Below the pieces are notes generated by a model, which was given only the letters and a program-made list of their open reading frames with translations, made no database searches and was not told where the DNA came from. 64,000 nt of DNA from CAXXOK01 sp963664595 (lineage in GTDB: Bacteria > Bacillota > Clostridia > Christensenellales > Aristaeellaceae), in the NCBI GenBank assembly GCA_963664595.2, contig CAXXOK010000011.1, forward strand, positions 372,001-436,000, in the 5' to 3' direction. Positions 26,710-35,094 of this stretch are shown one piece after another; positions within the stretch are counted from its first letter, which is position 1; the number at the start of each line of letters is the position of its first letter. Made by a program: the position numbers and the translations under genes.

Positions 26710-27822
26710 TTATCCCTGTTCATCCGCCGCGTATTGCGGCAGCGTAACCATAAACACATTATATCCGTCCCGGTACCCGATATCGACCGTTCCCCCGTGC
26801 AGGCGCACGATTTTATCCACAATCGCCAGCCCCAGCCCTGTGCCCTCCATGGCGTGGGAGGAATCTCCCTGATAAAATTTTTCAAAGATTCGCTTGCGTG
26901 TCTCCTCGCCGATGGCCTCGCCCGCGTTGGCGATGGAAACCACCAGGCTTTCCGGCGTCTGCGTAATGCCGATTTTGATGCGGCTGCCCTCAAGCGCAAA
27001 TTTGATGGCGTTATCCAACAGGTTGATCCACACCTGCTTTAAAAGCTCCTCGTTGCCTGTGCAGGCATACTCATGCTCGTCAAACTCCATGTCCAGCCCC
27101 CGCTGCTCCCACTTCTTCTGCAGCAGCAGCACGCAGGTGCGCACCTGCTCCGAAAGGTTGAACTCGGTAATATCGGTGAGGATGGACTGCTTTTCAATCC
27201 TTGCCATGCTCAGCACATTGTCGGACATATCGGTAAGGCGCTTGGCCTCGCTAACGATGATATCCAGATATTCCTCACGTTTCTCAGGCGGGAGATCCGC
27301 CCGTTTCAGAAGCTTTGCAAAGCCGAGGATGGACACAATGGGCGTTTTGAACTCGTGGGAAAAGTTATTCACAAAATCGCTGCGCAGCAGCTCGGTGTTC
27401 TGCAGCTCCGTGGCCAGGGCGTTGAAGCTGTCCGACAGCTTTTTGAACACGGACGTATGGCCGATATGCAGACGCGCGGTATAATCCCCATGCTCCAGGC
27501 GGCTCAGCCCCTCGATGAGGAACGCAAACGGCCGAAGCGGAATATAGCTGAGCAGCGCGGCGGTGATCACACCCACGCCCAGGCTGACCAGCGCCCATAC
27601 GATCACACCCACGATAATATTGGAGGAATCGGGCAGGGTGATCACACCCAGCGCATGCAGCGCCAGCGCCCCCGCCGTGACGATGAGCAGCGTGACCGCA
27701 AGAATGATGGAAAACATCACCGTAAACACCAGCACCAGATGGGTAAACCGGTGCCGTAGGCCCTGTGGATGATGGTATACATACGGATGCCTGACGGCAC
27801 AGCGCCGCCTGCCGGTTTTCAT
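26710..27822 (-). CDS. Sensor histidine kinase
   Basis: This 370-residue membrane kinase has two membrane segments (about residues 28-52 and 67-92) with only a short outer loop, a HAMP-like linker, the phospho-acceptor His156 in NNFSHEFKTP, the N box (NLLDNAIKFA) and G boxes (GTGLGLAIV). The short loop suggests sensing within the membrane or through the adjacent ABC exporter. The gene overlaps the response regulator by 4 bases, and the exporter follows on the same strand. It should phosphorylate the regulator at 27819-28493. Confidence 0.93.
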   Translation of the reverse strand: MKTGRRRCAVRHPYVYHHPQGLRHRFTHLVLVFTVMFSIILAVTLLIVTAGALALHALGVITLPDSSNIIVGVIVWALVSLGVGVITAALLSYIPLRPFAFLIEGLSRLEHGDYTARLHIGHTSVFKKLSDSFNALATELQNTELLRSDFVNNFSHEFKTPIVSILGFAKLLKRADLPPEKREEYLDIIVSEAKRLTDMSDNVLSMARIEKQSILTDITEFNLSEQVRTCVLLLQKKWEQRGLDMEFDEHEYACTGNEELLKQVWINLLDNAIKFALEGSRIKIGITQTPESLVVSIANAGEAIGEETRKRIFEKFYQGDSSHAMEGTGLGLAIVDKIVRLHGGTVDIGYRDGYNVFMVTLPQYAADEQG

Positions 27823-28493
27823 AAACGCTTCACCGCCTTATAGCCCAGCCCGCGCACCGAAACGATTTCAAACTCCGGATACTCGGCAAAGCGCTTGCGC
27901 AGGCGGTTGATATGCACGGTGATGGTTTCCCACCCCGTTTCGCTCTGGATGCCCCATACCTCGTCCATGATCTGGATGCGGGTAAACACCCGCCCCGGAT
28001 AGGACAGCAGCTTATACAGCAACAGAAATTCCTTGTGCGGCAGGGTTACCGCGTCCTCCCCGCGGGTTACGGTGCGGGAATCGTAATCCAGGCACACCTC
28101 GCCGATCACAATCCGGCGCTCGGAGGCGATCTGCGCCCGGCGCAGCAGCGCCTTGATGCGAAGCAGCATCTCCTCCTCGTCCACCGGCTTGGTCATATAA
28201 TCGTCGATGCCCGCGATAAAGCCTTCCTTGCGGCTGGCGGGAGCCTGCTTGGCGCTGACCATCAAAATGGGCAGCGTGTTGTCCGCCTCGCGCAGCGCGC
28301 GGGTGAAGGCATAGCCGTCCATTTTAGGCATCATCAAATCAAGCACGGCTAAATCCACGTGCTCCTCGTCCATCACCCGCAGGGCGTCCTCGCCGTTCTC
28401 GGCGGTATAGACACAATAGCCTTCCGCCTGCAATACAGCCTGCATCAGCTTGCGTGTGTTGCGGTCGTCGTCAATCACCAGGATATGAAACAT
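27819..28493 (-). CDS. OmpR-family response regulator
   Basis: This 224-residue protein has a receiver domain (residues 1-115; phospho-acceptor Asp in LAVLDLMMPKMDG near residue 53, Lys in MTKPVDEEE near 101) and a winged-helix DNA-binding domain (about 130-224, SETGWETITVHINRLRKRF). GGGGG precedes the ATG. It is the first gene of the regulator, kinase and exporter set. The direct repeat at 26670-26689 is its likely target. The HEAT-repeat gene upstream could be part of the same transcript, though a strong hairpin separates them. Confidence 0.93.
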   Translation of the reverse strand: MFHILVIDDDRNTRKLMQAVLQAEGYCVYTAENGEDALRVMDEEHVDLAVLDLMMPKMDGYAFTRALREADNTLPILMVSAKQAPASRKEGFIAGIDDYMTKPVDEEEMLLRIKALLRRAQIASERRIVIGEVCLDYDSRTVTRGEDAVTLPHKEFLLLYKLLSYPGRVFTRIQIMDEVWGIQSETGWETITVHINRLRKRFAEYPEFEIVSVRGLGYKAVKRL

Positions 28494-28521
28494 CGTATCC
28501 CCCGGTCAGCCATTCCCTGCC

Positions 28522-28543
28522 GCGCGGCGGACAGCCGCCGCGC
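28522..28543 (-). other. GC-rich hairpin upstream of the response regulator
   Basis: GCGCGGCGG pairs with CCGCCGCGC around ACAG. No T run follows, so it may be a transcript barrier or attenuator rather than a terminator. Confidence 0.55.
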
Positions 28544-28554
28544 AACAGGTATGG

Positions 28555-28884
28555 TTAATAACTGCGGATCTGCGACATGACCCGGGTCAGCGCTTCGCGC
28601 ACCTCCGGATTGGTTTCTTTGGCGATCTGCGCGGACACAAACGCTTTGGTGTGCATGTCCCCGATCTTACCCAGTGCCTGGGCCACCGCAATTCTCATTT
28701 CCGGCGCTTCACTGCCGACATGGGCCACCAGATAGTTGCATGCGTCATCGCCGCCGATGCTGCCCAGCCCGGCCACCGCCGCCAGAGCGACCTCCAGATC
28801 GTTGCCGTTGGCCAGCCCGATCAGCGAGTTTGCATTGCTCTTCTTGATCGCCTTTTCCACCGCGTTCATTTTGTTGCCAAACAT
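28555..28884 (-). CDS. Small HEAT-repeat protein, copy 1
   Basis: This 109-residue protein consists of about three HEAT-like helical repeats (NDLEVALAAVAGLGSIGGDDACNYL; PEMRIAVAQALGKIGDMHTKAF). HEAT repeats form protein-binding scaffolds; no partner is evident. It shares the start MFGNKMNA and most of its repeat pattern with the gene at 29331-29660, a local duplication. GGAGGAAAAATT precedes the ATG. A TACAAT -10 box is seen on the minus strand at 29016-29011. Confidence 0.78.
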   Translation of the reverse strand: MFGNKMNAVEKAIKKSNANSLIGLANGNDLEVALAAVAGLGSIGGDDACNYLVAHVGSEAPEMRIAVAQALGKIGDMHTKAFVSAQIAKETNPEVREALTRVMSQIRSY

Positions 28885-29093
28885 AATTTTTCCTCCTGCG
28901 TTTCATTCGCCCGTCGGCCCCGCGGCCGGCGTTTTTCCGTTTTTCCCCTGTTGGGCAAAAGCAAATCGTCTCCGGGCTTCGCTTCATTGCCTCGTCGTTG
29001 TTCTCTTTTCATTGTACCACACCTTGCGTAATTAATCTGTGAATGTGTGAAAACGTTTTATCCCACTTCCGGCCGTTTTTCAGGTTCCAAAGA

Positions 29094-29119
29094 AAAGCCG
29101 CCCAAAAACAGGCGGCTTT
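29094..29119 (-). terminator. Terminator between the HEAT-repeat genes
   Basis: AAAGCCGCC (29094-29102) pairs with GGCGGCTTT (29111-29119). On the minus strand it ends in TTTCTTTGG, fitting termination of the gene at 29331. Confidence 0.7.
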
Positions 29120-29330
29120 CAAAAATCGGCTTCGCTGCGGCGATTTGCGGTTCGGGGCTGGCGGATACCGATTGGAAGATCAGGAGAAAGCTGGTTATGG
29201 CTGGCGGACAACTGCACGGGAAATGCTCACAGGCCGGGGAATGCGGTGGGATATGCTTTCGCTTCCTCCCGCAGGAAAGGCCGGAGCGGAACCGCGAGCC
29301 GTTTCTCACGGCCGCGGGAGGTAGCGGGGG
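29120..29330. other. Intergenic stretch without a recognisable gene
   Basis: About 210 bases between the terminator and the second HEAT-repeat gene. Several open frames exist on both strands but none has a ribosome site or a protein-like composition. Confidence 0.3.
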
Positions 29331-29660
29331 TTAATAGTCCTTGATCTTTGCCATGGCCTCGCCCATCGCCTGTTTTACAGTTTCGTCCGTTTCCTTGTTC
29401 ATCTGCGCAAACAGGAACGCCTTGGTGTGCATGTTGGCAATCACGCCCAAGGCGTTGGCCACGGCAATGCGCACCTTCGGGTCCTCGCTCTGCAAACGGG
29501 TTACCAGATAATTGGACGCCTCCAATCCGCCCACCGTGCCCAGGGCCTCGATCGCGGCCAGGCTGATGGCCGAATCCTTGTTGGCGGCAAGTTCGCTCAG
29601 GGCGGATACATTGCCCTTCTTTACCGCTTTTGCAATCGCATTCATTTTATTCCCAAACAT
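29331..29660 (-). CDS. Small HEAT-repeat protein, copy 2
   Basis: This 109-residue protein is parallel to copy 1 (MFGNKMNAIAKAVKKGN; SLAAIEALGTVGGLEASNYLV; KVRIAVANALGVIANMHTKAF). The ATG at 29660 is chosen because it aligns with copy 1 and has AAGGAG nine bases upstream; an in-frame ATG 18 bases earlier overlaps that site. It is probably a helical scaffold protein. The internal 'THTKAF'-type segment is the best conserved part between copies. Confidence 0.76.
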   Translation of the reverse strand: MFGNKMNAIAKAVKKGNVSALSELAANKDSAISLAAIEALGTVGGLEASNYLVTRLQSEDPKVRIAVANALGVIANMHTKAFLFAQMNKETDETVKQAMGEAMAKIKDY

Positions 29661-29748
29661 TGTTTTGTGCTCCTTCATCCAAATATTTCATACTGACGGT
29701 TTTTTCGGCATTTCCCATATTCCTGCCGGATGATTGAGGAAACGCTTA

Positions 29749-29922
29749 TCAAACCCATACGCCGCCGCGCTGGGTTTTATGTGGCCGGGTCGGCTGGCTT
29801 TGCGGCAGCGGCGCTGCGGTAAGCGCATGATAGGTCCGGCGGGCCATTGTGCGGCAGTATGCAGAGGTTTTATCAGCGGTTCCAAATATCTCGCAAGCAA
29901 TCCGTTGTGCTGCAATCATCAT
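29749..29922 (-). CDS. Possible small protein, unrecognised
   Basis: An open frame of up to 83 codons begins at 30000; the most plausible part starts at the double ATG at 29922-29917 (MMIAAQRIACEIFGTADK). A TACAAT box with a TG at -14 and GGGAG lie just upstream, but the ribosome site is too close to the start for confidence. The product would be about 57 residues with a basic, proline-rich end. It matches nothing I recognise. Confidence 0.25.
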   Translation of the reverse strand: MMIAAQRIACEIFGTADKTSAYCRTMARRTYHALTAAPLPQSQPTRPHKTQRGGVWV

Positions 29923-30005
29923 CTCCCTGTCTATTGATTGTATCACACCTTCCAAAGCTCGCGCACGGTTAGTTGTAACAGTTATGCGCTTTTCGCCCAA
30001 ACGGC

Positions 30006-30050
30006 AAAAAAAGCGGCCGCCGACGGGATTGCCCGCTCAAACAGCCGCTT
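30006..30050 (-). terminator. Terminator after acetolactate decarboxylase
   Basis: On the minus strand AAGCGGC (30050-30044) pairs with GCCGCTT, followed by TTTTTT. The loop is long and has inner pairs. Confidence 0.7.
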
Positions 30051-30078
30051 GAAAAGTTATCTTTATTGAGTGCGAAGG

Positions 30079-30849
30079 TTACTTGCTTTCCACGGTTTGA
30101 ATATCGCTTTCAGTGGTCCCGGCCACATCGTACAGGCTGATGGTATCGGGCAGCACCATGGTGAACTCGTTCAGCACGCAGTACTGTATGGTGATCTCGC
30201 CGGATTCGATATCCAGCAGATGGCCGCCGAAGGCGGTATCCGAAGAGAGAAAGTGCAGGTGATACCCCGTTGTGTTGATATCCCCCATGTAATCGGGAAA
30301 ACGGAAGCCAACCACCGTGCCTTCCGCCTGCCCGCGGGTAAACACCGCCTGGTTTTTCACCACCTCGGTCAGCGGCGGATAGGGCTCCTGCTGCTTGGGC
30401 ACGCTGCGCACCTTGACGTTTGTAAACGTGCCCGCAGCGCGGAAAACCACCGGCATGTTCTGCTCCGGCACGGAGGCCGTGAGCGCCGCCTGCAGGCCGT
30501 CGTACCCGCCCTCAAAGGAAGTATCAACGCTTTCCCACTCCCCCAAAAACGCCACGTTGGCAAAGGGCACGGTCTCCGCCGCGTCCACCGCGGTTACGGA
30601 GCCATCGTACGCGGCTTTGTAGGCCACGCCGTCCAGCACGATCATCTCGCCGTCCAGACCGTCAAAGGTGCCAAGGCCCGTATCGCCGTGCCCGGTGAGG
30701 GCGTCCACGGTCATCGCGCCCGCATAGTCTCCCTGCATCAGCGCCTGGAGCGTGGACACCTGGAACAGCGCCCCGTCGCCCAGCGCGTGCAGCGGCAGCA
30801 GCGCCAGCATCAGCAGTACAAGAACCGATACAAAACGTTTGGTTTTCAT
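30079..30849 (-). CDS. budA: Alpha-acetolactate decarboxylase with signal peptide
   Basis: This 256-residue enzyme converts 2-acetolactate to acetoin. It shows the family's LFQVSTLQALMQGDYAGAMTV, DTGLGTFDGLDGEMIVLDGVAY, GFRFPDYM and the metal-binding GYHLHFLSSDTAFGGHLLD with its histidines. An N-terminal hydrophobic stretch (FVSVLVLLMLALLPLHALG) looks like a signal peptide, so the enzyme is probably exported, as some known homologs are. The ATG at 30849 is chosen for AAAGGAG 7 bases upstream. No acetolactate synthase gene is near. Confidence 0.92.
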   Translation of the reverse strand: MKTKRFVSVLVLLMLALLPLHALGDGALFQVSTLQALMQGDYAGAMTVDALTGHGDTGLGTFDGLDGEMIVLDGVAYKAAYDGSVTAVDAAETVPFANVAFLGEWESVDTSFEGGYDGLQAALTASVPEQNMPVVFRAAGTFTNVKVRSVPKQQEPYPPLTEVVKNQAVFTRGQAEGTVVGFRFPDYMGDINTTGYHLHFLSSDTAFGGHLLDIESGEITIQYCVLNEFTMVLPDTISLYDVAGTTESDIQTVESK

Positions 30850-30912
30850 AAGCATACTCCTTTGCTTTGGTACGTCGGCATGGGGACGCCCGCCTGCCCG
30901 AGCGGCACAGCC

Positions 30913-32081
30913 TTACTGTTGCGCAAGCGCGGATAGAAAAAACGTGTGAACCCGATTAATAAATTCATCGTCCGGCTCCGACGCCCGCCATTTGTCCGCG
31001 GGAGCCGTATGCTTCGCCCGGCAAAGCGCCTGATACTCCAGCGCACGGTCGGAAACCATGTAATTGAAATGGCCGTTATGGCGCTCCCGATCCATAAGGA
31101 TAAACGTGCAGCGGGGATTGGTTATCGCGTTTCGCTTTTTGTATATCTGGGTGAGCGATGAATAAAGCGCTTGTGCGATGGTGCGTTAGATTTTTGTTGG
31201 GTTTGGTTTGCGGAACCCGCAGTAGTAGCAGCGCTACGTCAAGGGTTTTGCGAGCCTAACCCGGCGGAAATATAACACGCCAGCGTGCAAGGGATTTGTT
31301 CATCGCTTACCTAGCTTTCCCCGCCATAGTATTCGTCCTGCGTGCCGCTGACCACCAGTACGGGAATATCCACGGCATTGATCCCGTCCACGGAGGAAAG
31401 GCGAACGGTTTCCTTCCCAAAGGCGACGCGCAGGTAGAACGCCGCCATGGGGCCCAGAATGCCGCCCAGCCAACCGGAAAACCGCTTCACCGAATACCCC
31501 CACTGTTCTGCGGGCTGATCAAAGCCGGACGCCGCAACAACGGCAGATACGCGATGGTGAAACAGCAGCACAGCCGCCGAAACATAGGCCCCAAGGCTAT
31601 GGCCGTACAGCAGGATCGGCAGTTCCTCAAACCGCTCCGTTTGCTCCAGAAAGGATAAAACCGCGTCCAGATCATGCACGGCCTGGCCATAATCGATCAT
31701 GGTTTTTCCCTCGCTGGCATAGTAGCCCGTGTAATCGTAGCACAGCACCATCCAGCCCCTGTCCACAAAATACTTCATGTTTTGCAGATAGGCCTGCGCC
31801 GAAACCCGATGCCCGGAGCTGATCACAATCAAGCCCCGCCGGTTGCAGGCGCCGTACAGAAATCCACAGAGGGTATTGTTTCCGGACGGTATGTGGAGCG
31901 TTTCCCGGGGATAGGCCCGGGAGAAATCTGCATAGGTGATCTGCTCTTCCGGCTGGTTTTCCGGGGCGTCGGCCCGTTTGAACTGCTCCCGGTGCGCGCG
32001 GGCAATCCTCCACAGCACGATCAGGCAGAAGGCGGCCGCCAGCGCAAGGAGCAGACACGGAATCAAAAGGAAAACCGGCAT
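30913..32081 (-). pseudogene. Alpha/beta hydrolase gene split by element B
   Basis: The 5' part (32081 to 31311) encodes a membrane anchor (FLLIPCLLLALAAAFCLIVLW), a lid and the nucleophile motif GHSLG, then stops at VSGTQDEYYGGES followed by TAG at the border of element B. On the other side (31149 to 30913) the same frame goes on QIYKKRNAITNPRC and RERHNGHFNYMVSDRALEYQ, which is the expected C-terminus with the catalytic His in NGHFNY. The truncated 256-residue product lacks that His and should be inactive. GGAGG lies before the ATG at 32081. The gene is downstream of an SDR gene. Confidence 0.88.
31150..31311. repeat. Element B, copy 3 (162 bp), inserted in a hydrolase gene
   Basis: It begins GGTGAGCGATGAATAAAGCG and ends TTCATCGCTTACC. 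The interior resembles copy 1 (GTTGGGTTTGG, GGAACCC with GGGTTTTGC, AACCCGGC). It lies exactly between two codons of the host gene, plus two added bases (TA), giving TAG at the border. Confidence 0.88.
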
Positions 32082-32113
32082 GCGGTGGCCTCCGTCTGTT
32101 GTATTCTCTCCGG

Positions 32114-32839
32114 TTAAAACCGGTAGGGCAGCACGCACCCGGTAATATACCGGCCCGCGTCGGAGCACAGAAACGCGACGCCCTCGGCGATATCCTGCGG
32201 CGTTACCCTGCCGCGGGTTTGCCACGCCCCGGCGCGCGCGCTGAAGGCCTTGGCCTCGTCCGCCGATGAAAACGCCTCCACGGGCCCCGGCGCGATGATG
32301 TTCACCGTAACGCCCAGCTGCCAGGCGCTGTTCACCGCCTGCTGAAGCGCTTCGGTGCGGGCGGCCTTGGCGGCGTTGTAGGCATACGCCGGGGACGGAA
32401 TGCTCAGGTTGGACGCGATGCCGATGATACTCCCCTGCTTTCGCTTCTGCATTTCCCTGAGCGCGGGCGGCAGCAGGCCGTATACCGGAGCCAGCTCCTG
32501 CGCCGCGTCCTGCAGCGCTTTGGCGGCGTTCAGCTCCGTAACCGGCTCAGGGTTCCAGTTCGCGCCCGGCCCGATCACGCACACATCCAGCCGGCCCAGC
32601 TCCGCCACCGCGCCTTCCACCAGCGCCTCGCAGGCCTCCCGGCGGAACACATCGCCCTGCAGCGTTACGGCGCGGCCGCCCTGCTGCTGCACAAAAAAGG
32701 CAAGCTCCTGGGCCGCGGCCTCGTTTTCCCGGTAATTCAGGGCAACGGCAAAGCCCTCCCGCGCCAGCGTGAGCGCGATGCTCCGGCCCATGCCCTGCCC
32801 CGTTGCCCCGGTGATCAGCGCCGCTTTTGTGTTCAGCAC
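32114..32839 (-). CDS. Short-chain dehydrogenase/reductase
   Basis: This 241-residue NAD(P)-dependent oxidoreductase has the Rossmann motif TGATGQGMG near residue 12, a catalytic Ser in GIASNLSIPS and the YxxxK pair in YNAAKAA. The usual NNAG is replaced by GPGAN. Substrate cannot be told. It is the first gene of a minus-strand pair with the interrupted hydrolase (32-base gap). Length is normal for a classical SDR. Confidence 0.85.
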   Translation of the reverse strand: MLNTKAALITGATGQGMGRSIALTLAREGFAVALNYRENEAAAQELAFFVQQQGGRAVTLQGDVFRREACEALVEGAVAELGRLDVCVIGPGANWNPEPVTELNAAKALQDAAQELAPVYGLLPPALREMQKRKQGSIIGIASNLSIPSPAYAYNAAKAARTEALQQAVNSAWQLGVTVNIIAPGPVEAFSSADEAKAFSARAGAWQTRGRVTPQDIAEGVAFLCSDAGRYITGCVLPYRF

Positions 32840-32958
32840 GCCTATCGCCTCACGATCTTGCGTATGCCATCCGATTCACGTTTCCTTCTGTTGGGTTATT
32901 ATACCATCCCTGTTTGCCATTCCACAAGGCATTCTGCCGCACAAATCGAAAAAGGAAA

Positions 32959-32987
32959 TTGACATTCCCCCTGCTGCGGAGTACAGT
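32959..32987 (+). promoter_or_regulatory. Sigma-A promoter of the GH31 gene
   Basis: TTGACA (32959-32964) and TACAGT (32982-32987), 17 bases apart. Confidence 0.7.
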
Positions 32988-33022
32988 GAAAAAAAACGAA
33001 AACGCATAGGGAGGAACCGCCC

Positions 33023-34987
33023 ATGACCTACTTTACATCAGATCAGACCGCGCTCATCTTCCGCAACGCGGGAGAAACGCTGGAGCTGCGCGCCTGGGGG
33101 GAAAACAGCCTGCGCGTGCGCGCCGTGATGATGGAGGATGTAACGGACGACCGCTGGGCGCTGCTTGAACCCCAGCCGACGCGGCCCGATATACAGATCG
33201 GGGAAAAACAGGCGCGCATCACCAACGGCAGGCTGACCGCCGAGGTAACGGTGGACGGCTGGCATAACCTGGCTTCCATAGCCTACACCAACCCGCAGGG
33301 AAAGGCGCTGCTGAGGGAAACCCCGCAGTGCGGCGCGCTGGCCCTGCATGCCCGCGCCTTTGAGCCGCTCACGGGCGGCGACTACAGCCTGACCGTGCGC
33401 TTTGACGGCGAGGAGGACGAGCGCCTGTACGGCATGGGCCAGTACCAGCTGGAAACGCTCAACCTGAAGCACTGCGCGTTGGAGCTTGCGCACCGCAACT
33501 CCCAGGCGAGCGTGCCGTTTGTCATGAGCAGCCGCGGCTACGGCTTTCTGTGGCACAACCCTGCCGTGGGCGAGGCGGTGTTTGCCAAAAACTACACACT
33601 GTGGAAGGCCGGATGCACACGGCAGATGGATTACTGGATTACCGCCGCGGACAGCCCCGCCGAAATCAGCCTTGCCTACGCCAGGGCGACGGGCTTTGCG
33701 CCCATGATGCCCGAGTACGGCCTGGGGTTCTGGCAGTGCAAAATGCGCTACTGGAACCAGGAGCAGCTGCTGGAGGTCGCCCGGGAGCACAAAAGGCGCG
33801 GTCTGCCCATGGATGTGATCGTGTGCGACTTTTTTCACTGGCCAAAGATGGGCGATTACCGCTATGATCCGGAGTTTTTTCCCGATCCCAAAGCCATGGC
33901 GGACGAGCTGAACGCCATGGGCATCGAGCTGATGGTATCGGTCTGGCCGCAGGTATCGCTGGAGAGCGAAAACTACGGGGAGATGTACCGCCAGGGCCTG
34001 CTGGTGCGCGCCGAGCACGGCGAGCAGATCGGCATGCGGTTCCAGGGCGACAGCATGTTTTACGATGCCACCAATCCGCGTGCCCGCGCCTACGTGTGGG
34101 ACAAGTGCAGGAAGAACTACTATGATCAGGGCGCGCGCCTGTTCTGGCTGGACGAAGCGGAGCCGGAATACGGCACCTACGATTACAACAACTACCGCTA
34201 CCACCTCGGCCCCGCGGTGCGCGTGGGTAACCTTTACCCGCAAATGTTCGCGCGCACCTTTTACGAGGGCATGCGGGGCAGCGGCATGGAGCAGCCGGTC
34301 AACCTGCTGCGCTGCGCCTGGGCGGGCAGCCAGCGCTACGGGGCGCTGGTGTGGAGCGGCGATATCCACTCCAACTGGGAAACCCTGCGCAAGCAGGTCT
34401 GCGCGGGCCTGAGCATGGGCGTGGCGGGCATCCCGTGGTGGACCACCGATATCGGCGGCTTCTTCGGCGGCTATCCCGATGACCCGGCCTTCCGGGAGCT
34501 GCTGGTCCGCTGGTTCCAGTGGGGCGCGTACTGCCCCGTGATGCGCATGCACGGCGACCGCCTGCCGGAGGAGCCCGTTACCCGCGCCGACGGCAGCCAG
34601 ACCCAGCCCGCCGGAGCGCCTAACGAAATCTGGAGCTACGGTGAGGAAGCGTATCCCATTCTGGTCAAGTATCTGCGCGTGCGGGAAGCCCTGCGCGATT
34701 ATGTGCGCGACGCCATGCGCGAAACGCACGAAACTGGCAAGCCCGTGATGCGCCCGATGTTTTATGAATACCCGGAGGATGAAGCCTGCGCCGATTTGCA
34801 GGACCAGTACCTGTTCGGCAGCCGCTACCTGGTAGCCCCCGTGATGCGGGCGGGACAGCGCAGCCGCAGGGTATACCTGCCCCGGGGCGCGTGGCGCAAC
34901 GTGGACACGGGCGAGATCCTCGCAGGCGGCGGCTGGGTGGAAGTGCCCGCCCCGCTGGATGTGATGCCGGTTTTTGAAAAGCAGTAA
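33023..34987 (+). CDS. Glycoside hydrolase family 31 (alpha-glucosidase or alpha-xylosidase type)
   Basis: This 654-residue enzyme hydrolyses alpha-glycosidic bonds at non-reducing ends. An N-terminal beta domain (to about residue 220) precedes the barrel, with the nucleophile Asp in LFWLDEAEPEYG near residue 375, the WSGDIHSNWETL acid/base region near 448, and GIPWWTTDIGGF near 470. No signal peptide is seen, so it acts inside the cell on imported oligosaccharides. The exact sugar is undecided. GGGAGGAACCGCCC precedes the ATG, and the gene has its own promoter and terminator. Confidence 0.9.
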   Translation: MTYFTSDQTALIFRNAGETLELRAWGENSLRVRAVMMEDVTDDRWALLEPQPTRPDIQIGEKQARITNGRLTAEVTVDGWHNLASIAYTNPQGKALLRETPQCGALALHARAFEPLTGGDYSLTVRFDGEEDERLYGMGQYQLETLNLKHCALELAHRNSQASVPFVMSSRGYGFLWHNPAVGEAVFAKNYTLWKAGCTRQMDYWITAADSPAEISLAYARATGFAPMMPEYGLGFWQCKMRYWNQEQLLEVAREHKRRGLPMDVIVCDFFHWPKMGDYRYDPEFFPDPKAMADELNAMGIELMVSVWPQVSLESENYGEMYRQGLLVRAEHGEQIGMRFQGDSMFYDATNPRARAYVWDKCRKNYYDQGARLFWLDEAEPEYGTYDYNNYRYHLGPAVRVGNLYPQMFARTFYEGMRGSGMEQPVNLLRCAWAGSQRYGALVWSGDIHSNWETLRKQVCAGLSMGVAGIPWWTTDIGGFFGGYPDDPAFRELLVRWFQWGAYCPVMRMHGDRLPEEPVTRADGSQTQPAGAPNEIWSYGEEAYPILVKYLRVREALRDYVRDAMRETHETGKPVMRPMFYEYPEDEACADLQDQYLFGSRYLVAPVMRAGQRSRRVYLPRGAWRNVDTGEILAGGGWVEVPAPLDVMPVFEKQ

Positions 34988-35013
34988 CGGCAAACGCCCA
35001 TTCCGAATAAATA

Positions 35014-35058
35014 CCCCCGCAGCCAGCCGGTGACAAATCGACGGCCTGCGGGGGTTTT
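35014..35058. terminator. Terminator between GH31 and the methyltransferase gene
   Basis: CCCCCGCAG pairs with CTGCGGGGG, followed on the plus strand by TTTT. It may also serve the convergent methyltransferase gene. Confidence 0.8.
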
Positions 35059-35094
35059 GGCAGCTTCCCTTATTCTATTCTGTTGCGATCCGTT

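Noticed and set aside
33023..34987. GH31 enzyme as a sulfoquinovosidase serving the distant transketolase operon
   Set aside because: The motif FWLDEAEPE and the 20-kb distance give no support; a general alpha-glycosidase is the safer call.
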